Position numbers and translations under genes: made by a program. This document shows positions 20,828 through 30,053 of a stretch of DNA of 64,000 nt, in pieces. Every line of letters begins with the position of its first letter. Positions within the stretch are counted from its first letter, which is position 1. Under the pieces are notes generated by a model, which was not told the origin of the DNA, searched no databases, and was given only the letters and a program-made list of their open reading frames with translations. The DNA is taken from assembly GCF_020880815.1 (NCBI RefSeq), contig NZ_JAJITD010000005.1, positions 401,052 to 465,051 of the forward strand. Direction: 5' to 3'. The stretch comes from Paraburkholderia sejongensis. GTDB lineage: Bacteria > Pseudomonadota > Gammaproteobacteria > Burkholderiales > Burkholderiaceae.

Positions 20828-21163
20828 GGTGTTCTCCTGGTGCGGATGCTGCCGGTGGTGCCGGGATTACGTCGGTTGGCGTTGAGTTACAGCGGGGCGG
20901 GATGCGCGGCGTGTCCGGCGCGGGTCCGCGGCGCCTGCGCGCCGGACCAACGGGGCGGGGCGTGGCGACCCCGGTTACGCCGCATAAAAACGAAGCGACG
21001 GTCCGTGCGTGACGGGCGCGTCGCTTCGAACCCTTCCCGCCACCCGCCCGACGAGGAGACCTTCATTGGAAGGCGGGTGACTTCCTGCTACAACGCTGTA
21101 GCCGGCGCCGGGGAAGCCGCTGAAGCGAGCGCCGCGTTCACGCGCGCTGCCCCGGGTTCGCGC
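20828..21163. other. Intergenic ytfQ-ytfR spacer with attenuator-like hairpin
   Basis: 336 bases inside the transporter operon. The only clear element is the hairpin with T-run at 20986-21028; the remainder shows nothing gene-like. Confidence 0.5.
20986..21028 (-). terminator. Terminator/attenuator between ytfQ and ytfR
   Basis: Inverted repeat CGAAGCGACG (20991-21000) / CGTCGCTTCG (21019-21028) with an 18-base loop. On the minus strand the stem is followed by TTTTTATGCG. Its place just after the binding-protein gene fits partial termination, giving more binding protein than ATPase and permease. Confidence 0.65.
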
Positions 21164-22183
21164 TCAATAGCCGTACTGCATGCTCTGTTGCACGTTGCTC
21201 TTGTCGTAGAAGCGATCCGACACCTTGACCCACGTCGGGATCTTTTCGCCCTTCGCGTAGCGCTGCGCGACGTCGCACGCGAGCGGGCCGAAGAACGGGC
21301 TCGACTGCACGCTCGCGCCGAGTTCGCCGGCGGCGATCGCGTCCATGCCGCCTTTGGTGCCGTCGATCGTGACAATCTGGATGTCCTTGCCCGGCTGCTT
21401 GCCGGCCGCCTTGATCGCGGCGATCGCGCCGAGCGCCATTTCGTCGTTGTGCGCGTACACCGCGGTCACGTCCGGATGCGCCTGCAACAGCGTTTCCATC
21501 ACCTGACGGCCCTTGTCGCGCGCGAAGTCGCCGCTTTGCGACGCGATGATCGTCATGCCCGAATTCTTCGCGATCACTTCGTCGAAGCCCTTCTTGCGAT
21601 CGTTCGCGGCCGACGCGCCGGTCGTGCCTTCGAGTTCGATGATCTTCGCCTTGCCGCCGGTCGCCGTGACGAGCCAGTCGGCTGCGCGGTGGCCCTGATC
21701 GATGAAGTCCGAGCCGATGAAGGTGATGTAGTCGCGGCCCGCTTTCGCGACCGACTGATCGACGTCGCGGTCGACGAGGATCACCGGAATGCCGGCTTTT
21801 TTAGCCTGCAACACGATCGGCGCCAGCGGCTTTTCCTCGCGCGGCGGGAACACCAGCAGATCGACGTGCTGCGCGATCATGCTCTGGATGTCGGAAACCT
21901 GTTTGGAGTTCGAACCATTGGCGTCGGTCATCACGACCTGCCAGCCGCACTTCGCGGCGACGTCCTTGAAGCTCTTCGTTTCGGCCAGACGCCACGGGTT
22001 ATTGCTTTCGGTTTGCGCGAAGCCGACCTTCAACGGGGTCTTGCTCGGCAACTTCGGCAATGCGTCGTCGGCGTGCGCCACCGCGCCACCGAAACCGATT
22101 GCCAGAGCCAGCAGAGAAGCTGCCAGCGGACGGATCTGTTGCTTGCGCGCGTGACCGCGCGACTGCGTGTTGAGCGACGCCAT
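21164..22183 (-). CDS. ytfQ: Sugar ABC transporter periplasmic binding protein YtfQ
   Basis: A 339-residue periplasmic binding protein. The N-terminus has a basic stretch (GHARKQQIRPLAAS) and hydrophobic core ending GGAVAHADD, a signal peptide. Mature protein shows the type I fold (KVGFAQTESNNPWR, DLLVFPPREEKPLAPIV, VDRDVDQSVAKAGRDYITFIG cut here to its core DRDVDQ, and VYAHNDEMALGAI). These match galactofuranose/arabinose-type YtfQ. First gene of the operon, divergent in function from the LacI regulator just upstream on the same strand. Confidence 0.87.
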   Translation of the reverse strand: MASLNTQSRGHARKQQIRPLAASLLALAIGFGGAVAHADDALPKLPSKTPLKVGFAQTESNNPWRLAETKSFKDVAAKCGWQVVMTDANGSNSKQVSDIQSMIAQHVDLLVFPPREEKPLAPIVLQAKKAGIPVILVDRDVDQSVAKAGRDYITFIGSDFIDQGHRAADWLVTATGGKAKIIELEGTTGASAANDRKKGFDEVIAKNSGMTIIASQSGDFARDKGRQVMETLLQAHPDVTAVYAHNDEMALGAIAAIKAAGKQPGKDIQIVTIDGTKGGMDAIAAGELGASVQSSPFFGPLACDVAQRYAKGEKIPTWVKVSDRFYDKSNVQQSMQYGY

Positions 22184-22362
22184 GTCTTCCTCCAGTAACC
22201 GGTGAGGGTTGTGTATTTGCTTTTTGTGCTGCCCGCATTGCCGTCTGTCGTGCGGGAGGTCCGGCGCATGTTGTCCCGGCGACGCCCGACGAGCCTATTA
22301 CTCGCGAGCGTTCGTCCTTCCCGACCCGACGTGCCGATTATTCCACCTGGAATTATTATCGG

Positions 22363-23445
22363 TCAATCACTAATATTATTAATTATCGGCGCTTTCGCCT
22401 CGGTAATTACCCTGACCGATGCGCGTTCGACCAGCGGGCCGTCGAGCTTGACCGTGCGATGCCGGACCGGCGCGCCGGCGAGGCGGTTGTGTTCTTCCTG
22501 CAGCAGCGTCTCGACCGCCCAGCGGCCGAGCTCGTAGTTCGGCAGCACTACGGTGGACAGCGGCGGGTGGGTGTGGCGGGCGATTTCCTGGTCGTCGTAG
22601 CCGAGCACCGACACGTCTTCGGGCACCCGCATGCCGAGCTGCTTGAGCGCTTCGATCGCGCCGATCGCGGTCAGATCGTTCGCGCAGAAGATCGCGGTGG
22701 GCGGATTCGCTTCGCGCATCAGCGACAGCGTCAGCTCGAAGCCCAGACCCGAGCTCCAGTCGCCGTCGCGCACCAGTTCGGGCGCGTAAGGCAGGTCCGC
22801 GGTTGCGAGCGCGGTGCGGTAGCCCTTCAGGCGGTCCTTCGCGGCGTCCTGCCACGGCTCGCCGTTGATGTAGCCGATCCGCCGGTGGCCGGCTTGCAGC
22901 AGATAGTCGGTCGCGAGATGGCCGCCGGCCACTTCGGCCGGCACCACTGACGAAAACGCGTTGTCGCCGGTGTAGCAGTTCAGCAGCACGGTCGGCACCT
23001 GCGACAGCGCGGCCGGCGGCGCGACCTTGCGGGTGTAGACGGTCGCGTAGATCACGCCGAACACGTGCGGATTGGTCAGCACCGTGTCGAGCACCTGTTT
23101 TTCGATGTCGGCGTTGCCGTGGGTCGAGTAGACCGCCAGCATCTTGCCGTTCGCGTAGGCGGCGTCGCGCGCGCCGTCGGCGTTGACGACCGGATGCGGG
23201 CTGGTCGAAATTTCGTCGGCCAGATAGACGATCAGGTTGCGCTCGTCGCCCGAGGCCGGCACCGGCTCGCGCAGCGACAGCCGGTAGCCGAGATCGTGTG
23301 CGGCCTTCAACACCTTGTTGCGGGTGGCTTCGGAAAATTTCGCGCCGGCCGCGTTGTTCAGTACCAGCGAAACGGTGGATTGCGACACGCCGCTGAGCTT
23401 GGCGATGTCGGTCATGGTCGGACGGCGTTGAGTCGATTTTTTCAT
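22363..23445 (-). CDS. LacI family transcriptional regulator
   Basis: A 360-residue repressor. N-terminal helix-turn-helix TMTDIAKLSGVSQSTVSLVL with hinge helix NKVLKAAHDLGYRL, then a periplasmic-binding-protein-like effector domain (GHRRIGYINGEPWQDAA, FCANDLTAIGAIEAL, VLGYDDQEIARHTHPPL). It probably controls the sugar transporter operon that begins 180 bases downstream, with a sugar as effector. The last codons coincide with an AT-rich operator-like site (22369). Confidence 0.9.
   Translation of the reverse strand: MKKSTQRRPTMTDIAKLSGVSQSTVSLVLNNAAGAKFSEATRNKVLKAAHDLGYRLSLREPVPASGDERNLIVYLADEISTSPHPVVNADGARDAAYANGKMLAVYSTHGNADIEKQVLDTVLTNPHVFGVIYATVYTRKVAPPAALSQVPTVLLNCYTGDNAFSSVVPAEVAGGHLATDYLLQAGHRRIGYINGEPWQDAAKDRLKGYRTALATADLPYAPELVRDGDWSSGLGFELTLSLMREANPPTAIFCANDLTAIGAIEALKQLGMRVPEDVSVLGYDDQEIARHTHPPLSTVVLPNYELGRWAVETLLQEEHNRLAGAPVRHRTVKLDGPLVERASVRVITEAKAPIINNISD
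22369..22380. promoter_or_regulatory. Candidate LacI-type operator, ytfQ side
   Basis: ACTAATATTATT at the 3' end of the lacI-like gene, 186 bases upstream of ytfQ. It resembles two sites upstream of the regulator itself (23515 and 23602). A/T-rich islands like this stand out in a GC-rich genome. The link to the regulator is inferred. Confidence 0.35.
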
Positions 23446-23514
23446 TGTGCGGGCCGCGGCGAGGCGGCGCTAAAGCATGGGGATGCGGCTGGGCATCATG
23501 CCGATGACGGTACC

Positions 23515-23526
23515 ACTAATAATATG
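23515..23526. promoter_or_regulatory. Candidate LacI-type operator (autoregulatory)
   Basis: ACTAATAATATG, 70 bases upstream of the LacI-type gene start. Eleven of twelve bases match the site at 23602. Confidence 0.35.
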
Positions 23527-23601
23527 CGTGCGGCAACGCGCGCTGACCGACATCTGGGAACGGGTTTACGGCGAATTACCGGTTCTTTCGTCAAATTTAT
23601 T

Positions 23602-23613
23602 ACTAATAATATT
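23602..23613. promoter_or_regulatory. Candidate LacI-type operator (epimerase side)
   Basis: ACTAATAATATT in the divergent region, 142 bases before the epimerase start. With the site at 23515 it could allow a repression loop over the regulator promoter; this is inference. Confidence 0.35.
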
Positions 23614-23754
23614 GACTGCGCGGCCGCTCTCGTGCGATTCTCGCCCGGGCGGGCTAGAGGACGCCCGCCGGCCGCGTGCTGTGCGCGGCACGTTACAGGA
23701 GAGACGAATGCACGTTGGTGCCGCCATCCGCTTGCGGTTTTTCGTTTGTTGATC

Positions 23755-24780
23755 ATGCGCGACGTTTCCGTGCATCCGACGCAGCCGCCGGCGCCGGACG
23801 CGCCGCACGCGGTCGCGCAAGCCGGCTGGCAATTGTCGTGGCTCGACGATCCTGCGATCGTCGCGCGGACCATCGCGGTGTCGGCGGGCCCGTTGCGCGC
23901 GGTGCTCGCGCCCGACGTGGGCGGCGCGCTCGCGGCTTTCTATGAAGTCACGCCCGCCGGTCCGCTGCACTGGCTGCGGCCGGCCACGGCGGACGCGTTC
24001 GCGCAGCGCGATCCGCTGCAAATGGCGAGCTTTCCGTTGTTTCCGTATTGCAACCGGATTCGCGACGCGCGTTTCGAGTTCGACGGCCGGGCGATCGATC
24101 TCGCCGGCAACGACCCGCGCTTCGCGCATGCGCTGCACGGCAACGCGTGGCGGCAGCCGTGGCGGGTCGGCGCGCATAGCGAAAGTTCACTCGACCTGCA
24201 TTTCGAGCACGAACCGGATGCGCGGGTGCGCGGCGACTGGCCGTTCCGCTATCGCGCGCGCCAGCGGATCGAGTTGCGCGACGGCGGCCTGCGGATCACG
24301 ATGTGGGCGCAGAACCTCGACGATCGGCCGATGCCGTTCGGGATGGGCCATCACCCGTACTATCCGCGCACCCAAGCGACCCGCGTGCATGCCGACGTGC
24401 AGGCGATGTGGCACGCCGATGCCGCGGTGCTGCCGACTCATCTCGGCCCGCATCCGGCGGTCGACGCGTTGCGCGCCGGCATGTCGCCCGATGCGTTCGA
24501 TCTCGACAACAACTTCGCGAACTGGACGCGCGAGGCGACGATCGCATGGCCCGACGAACGCCGCAGCCTGACGATGCGTGCGGACGCGCCGTTCGATCAC
24601 ATGGTGGTGTTCGCGCCGGCCAACGATCCGCAGCTGTGCGTGGAGCCGGTCACCAATACGACCGACTGCTTCAACACGTTCGGGGAGGCGGGGCTGCGCG
24701 AGCAGGTCGGCGGCTGCGTGCTGCAGCCCGGAGAGGAGATCGAGGCGGCGCTGACGTGGACGCCGCGGCGGGAGGGGTGA
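23755..24780 (+). CDS. Aldose 1-epimerase family protein
   Basis: A 341-residue GalM-fold mutarotase. Visible: substrate-region LQMASFPLFPYCNRIRDARF, HALHGNAWRQPWRVG (catalytic His), MGHHPYYPR, and the Glu-containing end PQLCVEPVTNTTDCFNTF. The enzyme interconverts sugar anomers in the cytoplasm. Location beside the LacI regulator and sugar ABC operon suggests it serves the imported sugar. ATG at 23755 is chosen; the upstream open frame runs antisense through the regulator and is not supported. Confidence 0.85.
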   Translation: MRDVSVHPTQPPAPDAPHAVAQAGWQLSWLDDPAIVARTIAVSAGPLRAVLAPDVGGALAAFYEVTPAGPLHWLRPATADAFAQRDPLQMASFPLFPYCNRIRDARFEFDGRAIDLAGNDPRFAHALHGNAWRQPWRVGAHSESSLDLHFEHEPDARVRGDWPFRYRARQRIELRDGGLRITMWAQNLDDRPMPFGMGHHPYYPRTQATRVHADVQAMWHADAAVLPTHLGPHPAVDALRAGMSPDAFDLDNNFANWTREATIAWPDERRSLTMRADAPFDHMVVFAPANDPQLCVEPVTNTTDCFNTFGEAGLREQVGGCVLQPGEEIEAALTWTPRREG

Positions 24781-24815
24781 GGGCCCGGTCCTTCATCCGC
24801 TTCACTCAACCCGCT

Positions 24816-25613
24816 TCACTCAACCCGCAATCGCGCCATATAAGGCAAATGATCCGACAGCCACGCAGTCTCCTGCGTCGGCTGGATCCATTCGATCGGC
24901 TGCATCCCGCGCACGAACATCTTGTCCAGCGACAGCGCCGGCGAGAACGCCGGAAACGTGCGCGCCGGCTCGCCGAGCAGCGTGGCGACTTCCTGCAGGC
25001 CATGCTCGCGAAACAGCGGCACCGAGTCGTTGCGCCAGTCGTTGAAGTCGCCGGCCAGCACGAGCGGGCCGGCCGGCGCTTCCTTCGCGATCCAGTGCGC
25101 GATCCAGTTCATCTGCCGCAAGCGCGCCGGACGCGTCAGCGCCAGATGCGCGCACAGCAGCGTGACGAGCCGGCCGCCGAAGGTCGCGCGCGCGACCAGC
25201 AGCCCGCGCTTCTCGAAGCGGTGCGCGGAAATATCCCAGCGGCCGCCGAGGTCGAGCGGATGCGGCGACAAGATTGCATTGCCGTGCCGCCACGACGGCT
25301 TGAACACATTGGGGCCGAGCGCCACTTCGAGTTCGAGCGCGCGCGCGATTTCGGTCGCCTGGCAATGCCAGACGTCGGCTAGCGGGTCGTCGATCGGCGC
25401 GCCGAAGCTGGTGGCGGTCACTGGCGACGGCATCCGCCGCGCCATCGCTTCCTGCAGGAAATAGGCGTCCGCGTGAGTCGACTGGACCCAGCGCTGCATC
25501 GCCTGCCAGGCCTGGAAGCCAAGCGGCGTGCGGCCCTTGTGCAGGTTCCAGCTCACCGCGACGAAGTCGTTCGGCGCGAAGTTATCGCGGATCAATTCTT
25601 CTGGGTTTCGCAT
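24816..25613 (-). CDS. Endonuclease/exonuclease/phosphatase (EEP) family protein
   Basis: A 265-residue EEP-fold hydrolase. All metal/catalytic signatures are present: VSWNLHKGR, FLQEAMARR (Glu), CAHLAL, VLAGDFNDWR (Asp/Asn), LSLDKMF and the terminal LSDHLPYMARL (Asp-His). No signal peptide. Family members cut DNA/RNA or phosphodiester/phosphoester bonds in other substrates; similar stand-alone proteins are common in Burkholderiales without a defined role. Convergent with the epimerase gene. Confidence 0.82.
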   Translation of the reverse strand: MRNPEELIRDNFAPNDFVAVSWNLHKGRTPLGFQAWQAMQRWVQSTHADAYFLQEAMARRMPSPVTATSFGAPIDDPLADVWHCQATEIARALELEVALGPNVFKPSWRHGNAILSPHPLDLGGRWDISAHRFEKRGLLVARATFGGRLVTLLCAHLALTRPARLRQMNWIAHWIAKEAPAGPLVLAGDFNDWRNDSVPLFREHGLQEVATLLGEPARTFPAFSPALSLDKMFVRGMQPIEWIQPTQETAWLSDHLPYMARLRVE

Positions 25614-25680
25614 GCGGCGTTATCCACGTGTTCTGGTTGAGGGCGCCGCGAAGGCGCGTGGTTCACGTTCGCTGTTCATG

Positions 25681-26301
25681 TCAGTTCGATTTGCCGGGGG
25701 GAACGGCGATGGTCGTGCCGCTAGCCGTGCCCGCAGCAGTGTCGCTAGCGGGACTGTTTGCGATGCCGCCGGCGGCGCCGCCGTTGCCGTTCATCGCGCC
25801 GTTGCCGTTCGCGCCGTTGTTCACGACGTTCGCATGCACGCGATAAACGAGGTTCGGATTGCTCGCGACGATCGTCCAGCTCGCCCATTGATCGGGTGGC
25901 ACCACGAGGCCCGGATGGCTTGCATTCACCTGACGCGGCTGCGGCGGCAGCTTGCAGCCGATGTCGGTGCGCTGCGCGCTGTCGCTTTCGAGCGTTTCCT
26001 GGGTGTCGATCGACAGCATCACGCCCTGCGGATCCACGCGCAGCGGCGATAGCGTGATCGTGCGCGACAGGTCGATGCTGCCGGCCGGCTGATCCTTGCA
26101 ACCGACGTTGTGCTGGATCACCTGGTGGTGGGTATCCGTGCGCGCCTGGCCCACGGTGGTGGTGCCCTCGAACGAGTCGATCTGCTGACCGTCCTTGAGC
26201 ACCTGTAATTGCCATTGCACGGCCTGCTGGCCTGGTCGTTGTTGCGCGTGCGCGAGCAACGAAGCGCCAAGCAGCAAGGCCGCGATACTGGTTTTCCACA
26301 T
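25681..26301 (-). CDS. Exported hypothetical protein with Asn/Gly/Ala-rich tail
   Basis: A 206-residue protein with a clear signal peptide (MWKTSIAALLLGASLLAHAQ). The mature part (about residues 25-165) contains two cysteines (NVGCKDQ, DIGCKLPPQ) that may form a disulfide and ends in the conserved-looking PDQWASWTIVASNPNLVY. The last 45 residues are low-complexity (NGANGNGAMNGNGG). I do not recognise the family. Monocistronic. Confidence 0.7.
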   Translation of the reverse strand: MWKTSIAALLLGASLLAHAQQRPGQQAVQWQLQVLKDGQQIDSFEGTTTVGQARTDTHHQVIQHNVGCKDQPAGSIDLSRTITLSPLRVDPQGVMLSIDTQETLESDSAQRTDIGCKLPPQPRQVNASHPGLVVPPDQWASWTIVASNPNLVYRVHANVVNNGANGNGAMNGNGGAAGGIANSPASDTAAGTASGTTIAVPPGKSN

Positions 26302-26711
26302 ATCGGGAATCTCCGCTCACGACATCGGCCGGTACCGTGTCTGGGTCGGGGTGGTGTCGTTTTTCAGGTATTCGAAACAGTGAGCCATCTTACCCCCGAT
26401 GGCCGAAACGATTTTCTGACATCGTGGGCCCGGGCCGGTTCAGCAATACTCCATTTCAGATAAGGACAGCAAACGCGGAAACAAGCGCGGCAACAGGCGC
26501 GGCTGCAAGCGCGGCAACACGCACGGACCGCCGCGCACACCGAACCGCGCGCCGCACGTGGCGGGCCCAACCCCCGGCGAGGCTGTTAGCAGCAGAGCCG
26601 CCCGACTGCTGGCTTGCACGTGTTTATGTCATCGCTACACTGGATTCGAACCGGCACCCACAGGGCGCCGCCGCAGCAGCAACACGCAGCATCAAGCAGA
26701 CGGGGTGAGCG
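26302..26711. other. Intergenic with short tandem repeats
   Basis: 410 bases between divergent genes. Contains a five-unit 12-base tandem repeat (26468-26527). No RNA gene or supported frame otherwise. Confidence 0.45.
26468..26527. repeat. Five imperfect 12-bp tandem repeats
   Basis: Units AGCAAACGCGGA, AACAAGCGCGGC, AACAGGCGCGGC, TGCAAGCGCGGC, AACACGCACGGA follow each other without gaps upstream of the AAA ATPase gene. Confidence 0.6.
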
Positions 26712-27689
26712 ATGACGACGGCAATGGTCAAACAGGAAATCGCGGTGGCATCGTTTAGCCGGGTGTACGACCTCGATCAGGTCGAAACCGCGCTGAACGG
26801 TCTCGGTGACGGCGCCAACGAGGCGCTGCGCGCCACTTACGAAAAGATGCTGAAAACCGGCAATCTGCGCTTCTGCGTGAAGCCGAACCGGATGCCGTCG
26901 ATCGACGATCTGATCGACGCGCTGCCGAACTTTTCCGCGCCGCTCGACGACATCCGCAAGCAGGTCGCGCTGTGCCTCGAAACGGAGGACCGGCTCGAAC
27001 TGATGCCGATCCTGCTGCTCGGCGACCCCGGCATCGGCAAGACCCATTTCGCGAAGCAACTGGCGCGGCTGCTCGGCACCGCGTATCAGTACGTCGCGAT
27101 GAGTTCGCTAACCGCGGGCTGGATTCTGTCGGGCGCGTCGTCGCAATGGAAGAACGCGAAGCCGGGCAAGGTGTTCGATGCGCTCGTGAACGGCAGCTAC
27201 GCGAACCCGGTGATAGTCGTCGACGAAATCGACAAGGCCACCGGCGACTCGCAATACGATCCGCTCGGCGCGCTGTACGCGCTGCTGGAGCACGACACCG
27301 CGCAGAGCTTCATCGACGAATTCGCCGAAATTCCGATCAACGCGGGCAACGTGATCTGGATCGCGACCGCCAACGACGAACGCGCGATTCCGGAGCCGAT
27401 CCTGAACCGGATGAATGTCTACGAGATTCCGCCACCCGATCATGCGGGCGCACGGCGCATCGCGCAGGCGATCTATGACGAAATCCGTTGCGCGCACAAC
27501 TGGGGCCTGCGCTTTCCCGAGCAGCTCGGCGACGCGGCGCTCGACGCGCTCAAGCCCGCCTCGCCGCGCGCGATGCGCCGGGCCATCCTGAACGGCTTCG
27601 GCGCGGCGCGGATCGCCGGACGCGACCACATCGAGGCGGCCGACATCCGGCTCGATTACGGAAACCGGCGAAAACCGATCGGTTTTTGA
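26712..27689 (+). CDS. AAA family ATPase, Lon-ATPase-like without protease domain
   Basis: A 325-residue AAA+ protein. Walker A LLLGDPGIGKTHFAKQ (near residue 100), Walker B VIVVDEIDKATGDSQYDP, sensor 1 VIWIATANDERAIPEPILNRM (ends in the Arg finger), and a C-terminal helical lid. The DEIDK and lid resemble Lon, but no Ser-Lys protease domain follows. ATG at 26712 is preceded by GGGGTGAG. No partner gene adjoins it, so its client is unknown. Confidence 0.78.
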   Translation: MTTAMVKQEIAVASFSRVYDLDQVETALNGLGDGANEALRATYEKMLKTGNLRFCVKPNRMPSIDDLIDALPNFSAPLDDIRKQVALCLETEDRLELMPILLLGDPGIGKTHFAKQLARLLGTAYQYVAMSSLTAGWILSGASSQWKNAKPGKVFDALVNGSYANPVIVVDEIDKATGDSQYDPLGALYALLEHDTAQSFIDEFAEIPINAGNVIWIATANDERAIPEPILNRMNVYEIPPPDHAGARRIAQAIYDEIRCAHNWGLRFPEQLGDAALDALKPASPRAMRRAILNGFGAARIAGRDHIEAADIRLDYGNRRKPIGF

Positions 27690-28102
27690 GGTTTTCCGGC
27701 CATTTTCAGGCCCAAAACCGCTATAAATGCGATTCGCATATAAATGATGGGCAATTCGTACCGGTCGCGCAGTGAATGCCAAGGCAATTGTTGCTAGTTT
27801 TGAGATATGTGCCCGCGCGCGCCCGGTAGAGGGATGCCGGGCCGCGCTCCGCGAGCGCGGTCGAGTGCCGTTTCAGTCTGTACTGCGTCGTACAATTTTG
27901 CGTGGTGGTGATAAAACGGTATCAGCAGAGCCGAATAAACCGACGCACATCCAGGCGGCAAACCCAGGCAAACGCAAAACAGATTCCAGCGGACAGATGC
28001 ACTCGATAAACAGCGAAAGCGCCACCGAGGCGCCGCATCCAGTCTTTCTCCCCATCGGCTGAACGAGGCAGCGCGCGGCGAAGTCGGGCCGCGTCAACGG
28101 AT
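27690..28102. other. Intergenic, no gene seen
   Basis: 413 bases. Begins A/T-rich (to about 27800), and has a GC hairpin CCGCGCTC-CGC-GAGCGCGG near 27843-27861 without a T-run. Should include the promoter of the oxidase gene at 28103. Confidence 0.4.
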
Positions 28103-29209
28103 ATGGATCAGATCGAATGTGTAGTGATCGGCGCCGGCGTGATCGGCCTCGCGACGGCGCGCGCGCTGGCGGCGCGCGGGCGCGAGGTGATCGTGCTGGA
28201 GGCAGCCGAGGCAATCGGAGTGGGCACCAGTTCGCGCAACAGCGAAGTGATTCACGCGGGCCTGTACTATCCGCGCGGCTCGCTGAAGGCGACGCTGTGC
28301 GTGCGCGGCCGCGAAATGCTGTACGACTACTGCGCCGAGCGCAACGTGCCGCATTCGCGCTGCGGCAAGCTGCTGGTCGCGACCGCGCGCAATCAGATTC
28401 CGCAGCTCGAAAGCATCATCGCCAAGGGACGCGACAACGGCGTGCTCGACCTGATGCGTATCACCGGCGATCAGGCGCAGGCGCTCGAACCGGCGCTCGA
28501 GTGCGTGGAGGCGGTGTTCTCGCCGCAGACCGGGATCGTCGATAGTCATCAACTAATGCTCGCGTTGCAGGGAGACGCCGAGCGTGACGGCGCGATCTTT
28601 GCGTTTCACGCGCCGGTCGAGACGATCGAGGCGCGCAACGGCCGCTTCACGATCGCGGTCGGCGGCGCGGCGCCGACTACGGTTAGCGCGGCCTGCGTGA
28701 TCAACAGCGCGGGCCTGTACGCCAACGTGCTGGCGCGCAAGATTCGCGGGCTCGACGTGCGTCACGTGCCGCCGCTGTATTTCGCGCGCGGCAACTACTT
28801 CAGCATCTCGGGCCGTGCGCCGTTCAGCCGGCTGATCTATCCGATGCCGAACGAGGCCGGTTTGGGCGTGCATCTGACCATCGACCTCGGCGGTCAGGCG
28901 CGCTTCGGTCCGGACGTCGAGTGGGTCGACACGATCAATTACGACGTCGATCCGCGCCGCGCCGAGTCGTTTTACGCGGCGATCCGCGCGTACTGGCCGG
29001 CATTGCCCGACGGCGCGTTGCAGCCCGCGTACGCGGGTATCCGTCCGAAGCTGTCCGGCCCGGGCGAGAGCGCCGCGGACTTCGTGCTCCAGGGACCGGC
29101 CGCGCATGGCGTGCGCGGGCTCGTCAATCTGTTCGGGATCGAATCGCCGGGTTTGACCGCGTCGTTGGCGATCGCGCAGCGGGTCTGCGAACTGAGCGGG
29201 CACGCGTGA
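28103..29209 (+). CDS. lhgO: FAD-dependent oxidoreductase, L-2-hydroxyglutarate oxidase-like
   Basis: A 368-residue DAO-family flavoprotein. Dinucleotide-binding [18 protein letters not shown] at the N-terminus, then [19 protein letters not shown], the hallmark of LhgO/L2HGDH proteins, and a C-terminal FAD-contact stretch [17 protein letters not shown]. The family oxidises L-2-hydroxyglutarate to 2-oxoglutarate with transfer to quinone. No neighbour in the usual csiD-lhgO-gab operon, so the exact substrate stays inferred. Confidence 0.85.
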   Translation: MDQIECVVIGAGVIGLATARALAARGREVIVLEAAEAIGVGTSSRNSEVIHAGLYYPRGSLKATLCVRGREMLYDYCAERNVPHSRCGKLLVATARNQIPQLESIIAKGRDNGVLDLMRITGDQAQALEPALECVEAVFSPQTGIVDSHQLMLALQGDAERDGAIFAFHAPVETIEARNGRFTIAVGGAAPTTVSAACVINSAGLYANVLARKIRGLDVRHVPPLYFARGNYFSISGRAPFSRLIYPMPNEAGLGVHLTIDLGGQARFGPDVEWVDTINYDVDPRRAESFYAAIRAYWPALPDGALQPAYAGIRPKLSGPGESAADFVLQGPAAHGVRGLVNLFGIESPGLTASLAIAQRVCELSGHA

Positions 29210-29420
29210 AGCGAGCCGCGGGCGCATCGTCGGACGCACCTCGGGACGCATCTGAGGACGCGCCTGAGGATGCACCCGCAGCCGAACGCGGGCAGCCCCG
29301 CGCTCCCACCGCCGCACTTATCTCCATCATTGGACGCTCACGCCGGGCTGCTTCATTGCTATGCTTGGCGAACGCTGTCATCAGAACGGCGTGGTTGCCA
29401 TATAAATGGAGTGAGTTCCC

Positions 29421-29732
29421 ATGAGATCTTCCCGTCGTACGTTTTTGATCACCAGTATCGGTGTGGCCTCGACGTTCGCGCTGTCGCGCCAGGCGTTCGC
29501 CGATGCGCCGAAAGTCTCCGAATCCGACCCGACCGCGCAGGCGCTTGGCTACCGCGAGGACGCGAGCAAGGTCGACAAGGCCAAGTTCGCCAAGTTCGCG
29601 GCGGGCCAGGACTGCGGCAACTGCAGCTTCTTCCAGGGCAAGGCGGGCGACGCCTACGGCGGCTGCCCGATGTTCGCCGGCAAACAGGTCGCGGCCAAAG
29701 GTTGGTGCAGCGCCTATAACAAGAAGGCCTGA
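29421..29732 (+). CDS. High-potential iron-sulfur protein (HiPIP)
   Basis: A 103-residue periplasmic electron carrier. Twin-arginine signal SRRTFLITSIGVAS with cleavage near AFADAP. The mature part has the four [4Fe-4S] cysteines in CGNCSFF, GGCPMFAG and GWCSAY. HiPIPs carry electrons to cytochrome oxidases or reaction centres at high potential; in Burkholderia it is usually a single gene. ATG at 29421 has GGAGTGAG upstream. Confidence 0.95.
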   Translation: MRSSRRTFLITSIGVASTFALSRQAFADAPKVSESDPTAQALGYREDASKVDKAKFAKFAAGQDCGNCSFFQGKAGDAYGGCPMFAGKQVAAKGWCSAYNKKA

Positions 29733-30053
29733 AGCGGGTTTCGCCCGAGGCCCGGACCGGCCATTGCGCTCCGGGCCGCAACGTGCGGCGCGGCTTCGGC
29801 TCGTGAAGTTTCGGATGCCTGCCGCGCCGCGCGCAGCAGGCATTGCGCGGTGCGTTGCCGAGGTCTCCAAACGAGATGAAAACGGCTTGAAAACCGTTTA
29901 GCCCCTCCTTACACTCCAAGGCGGTTGCTGGTATCAGCGCGACTTTTCTCGCGCATCGACATGGACAGCGGCGCTCGGCGCATTCCCACCCGCTTCGAAA
30001 TGGCAGTCAGTTTCGCTGACCCGGGGACACTTTTTCGCAGGCGGAGAGTTCGC

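Larger units (their letters stand above)
23446..23754. other. Intergenic regulator/epimerase region
   Basis: 309 bases between the leftward LacI-type gene and the rightward epimerase gene. It contains two A/T-rich operator-like sites and should hold both promoters. Confidence 0.5.
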
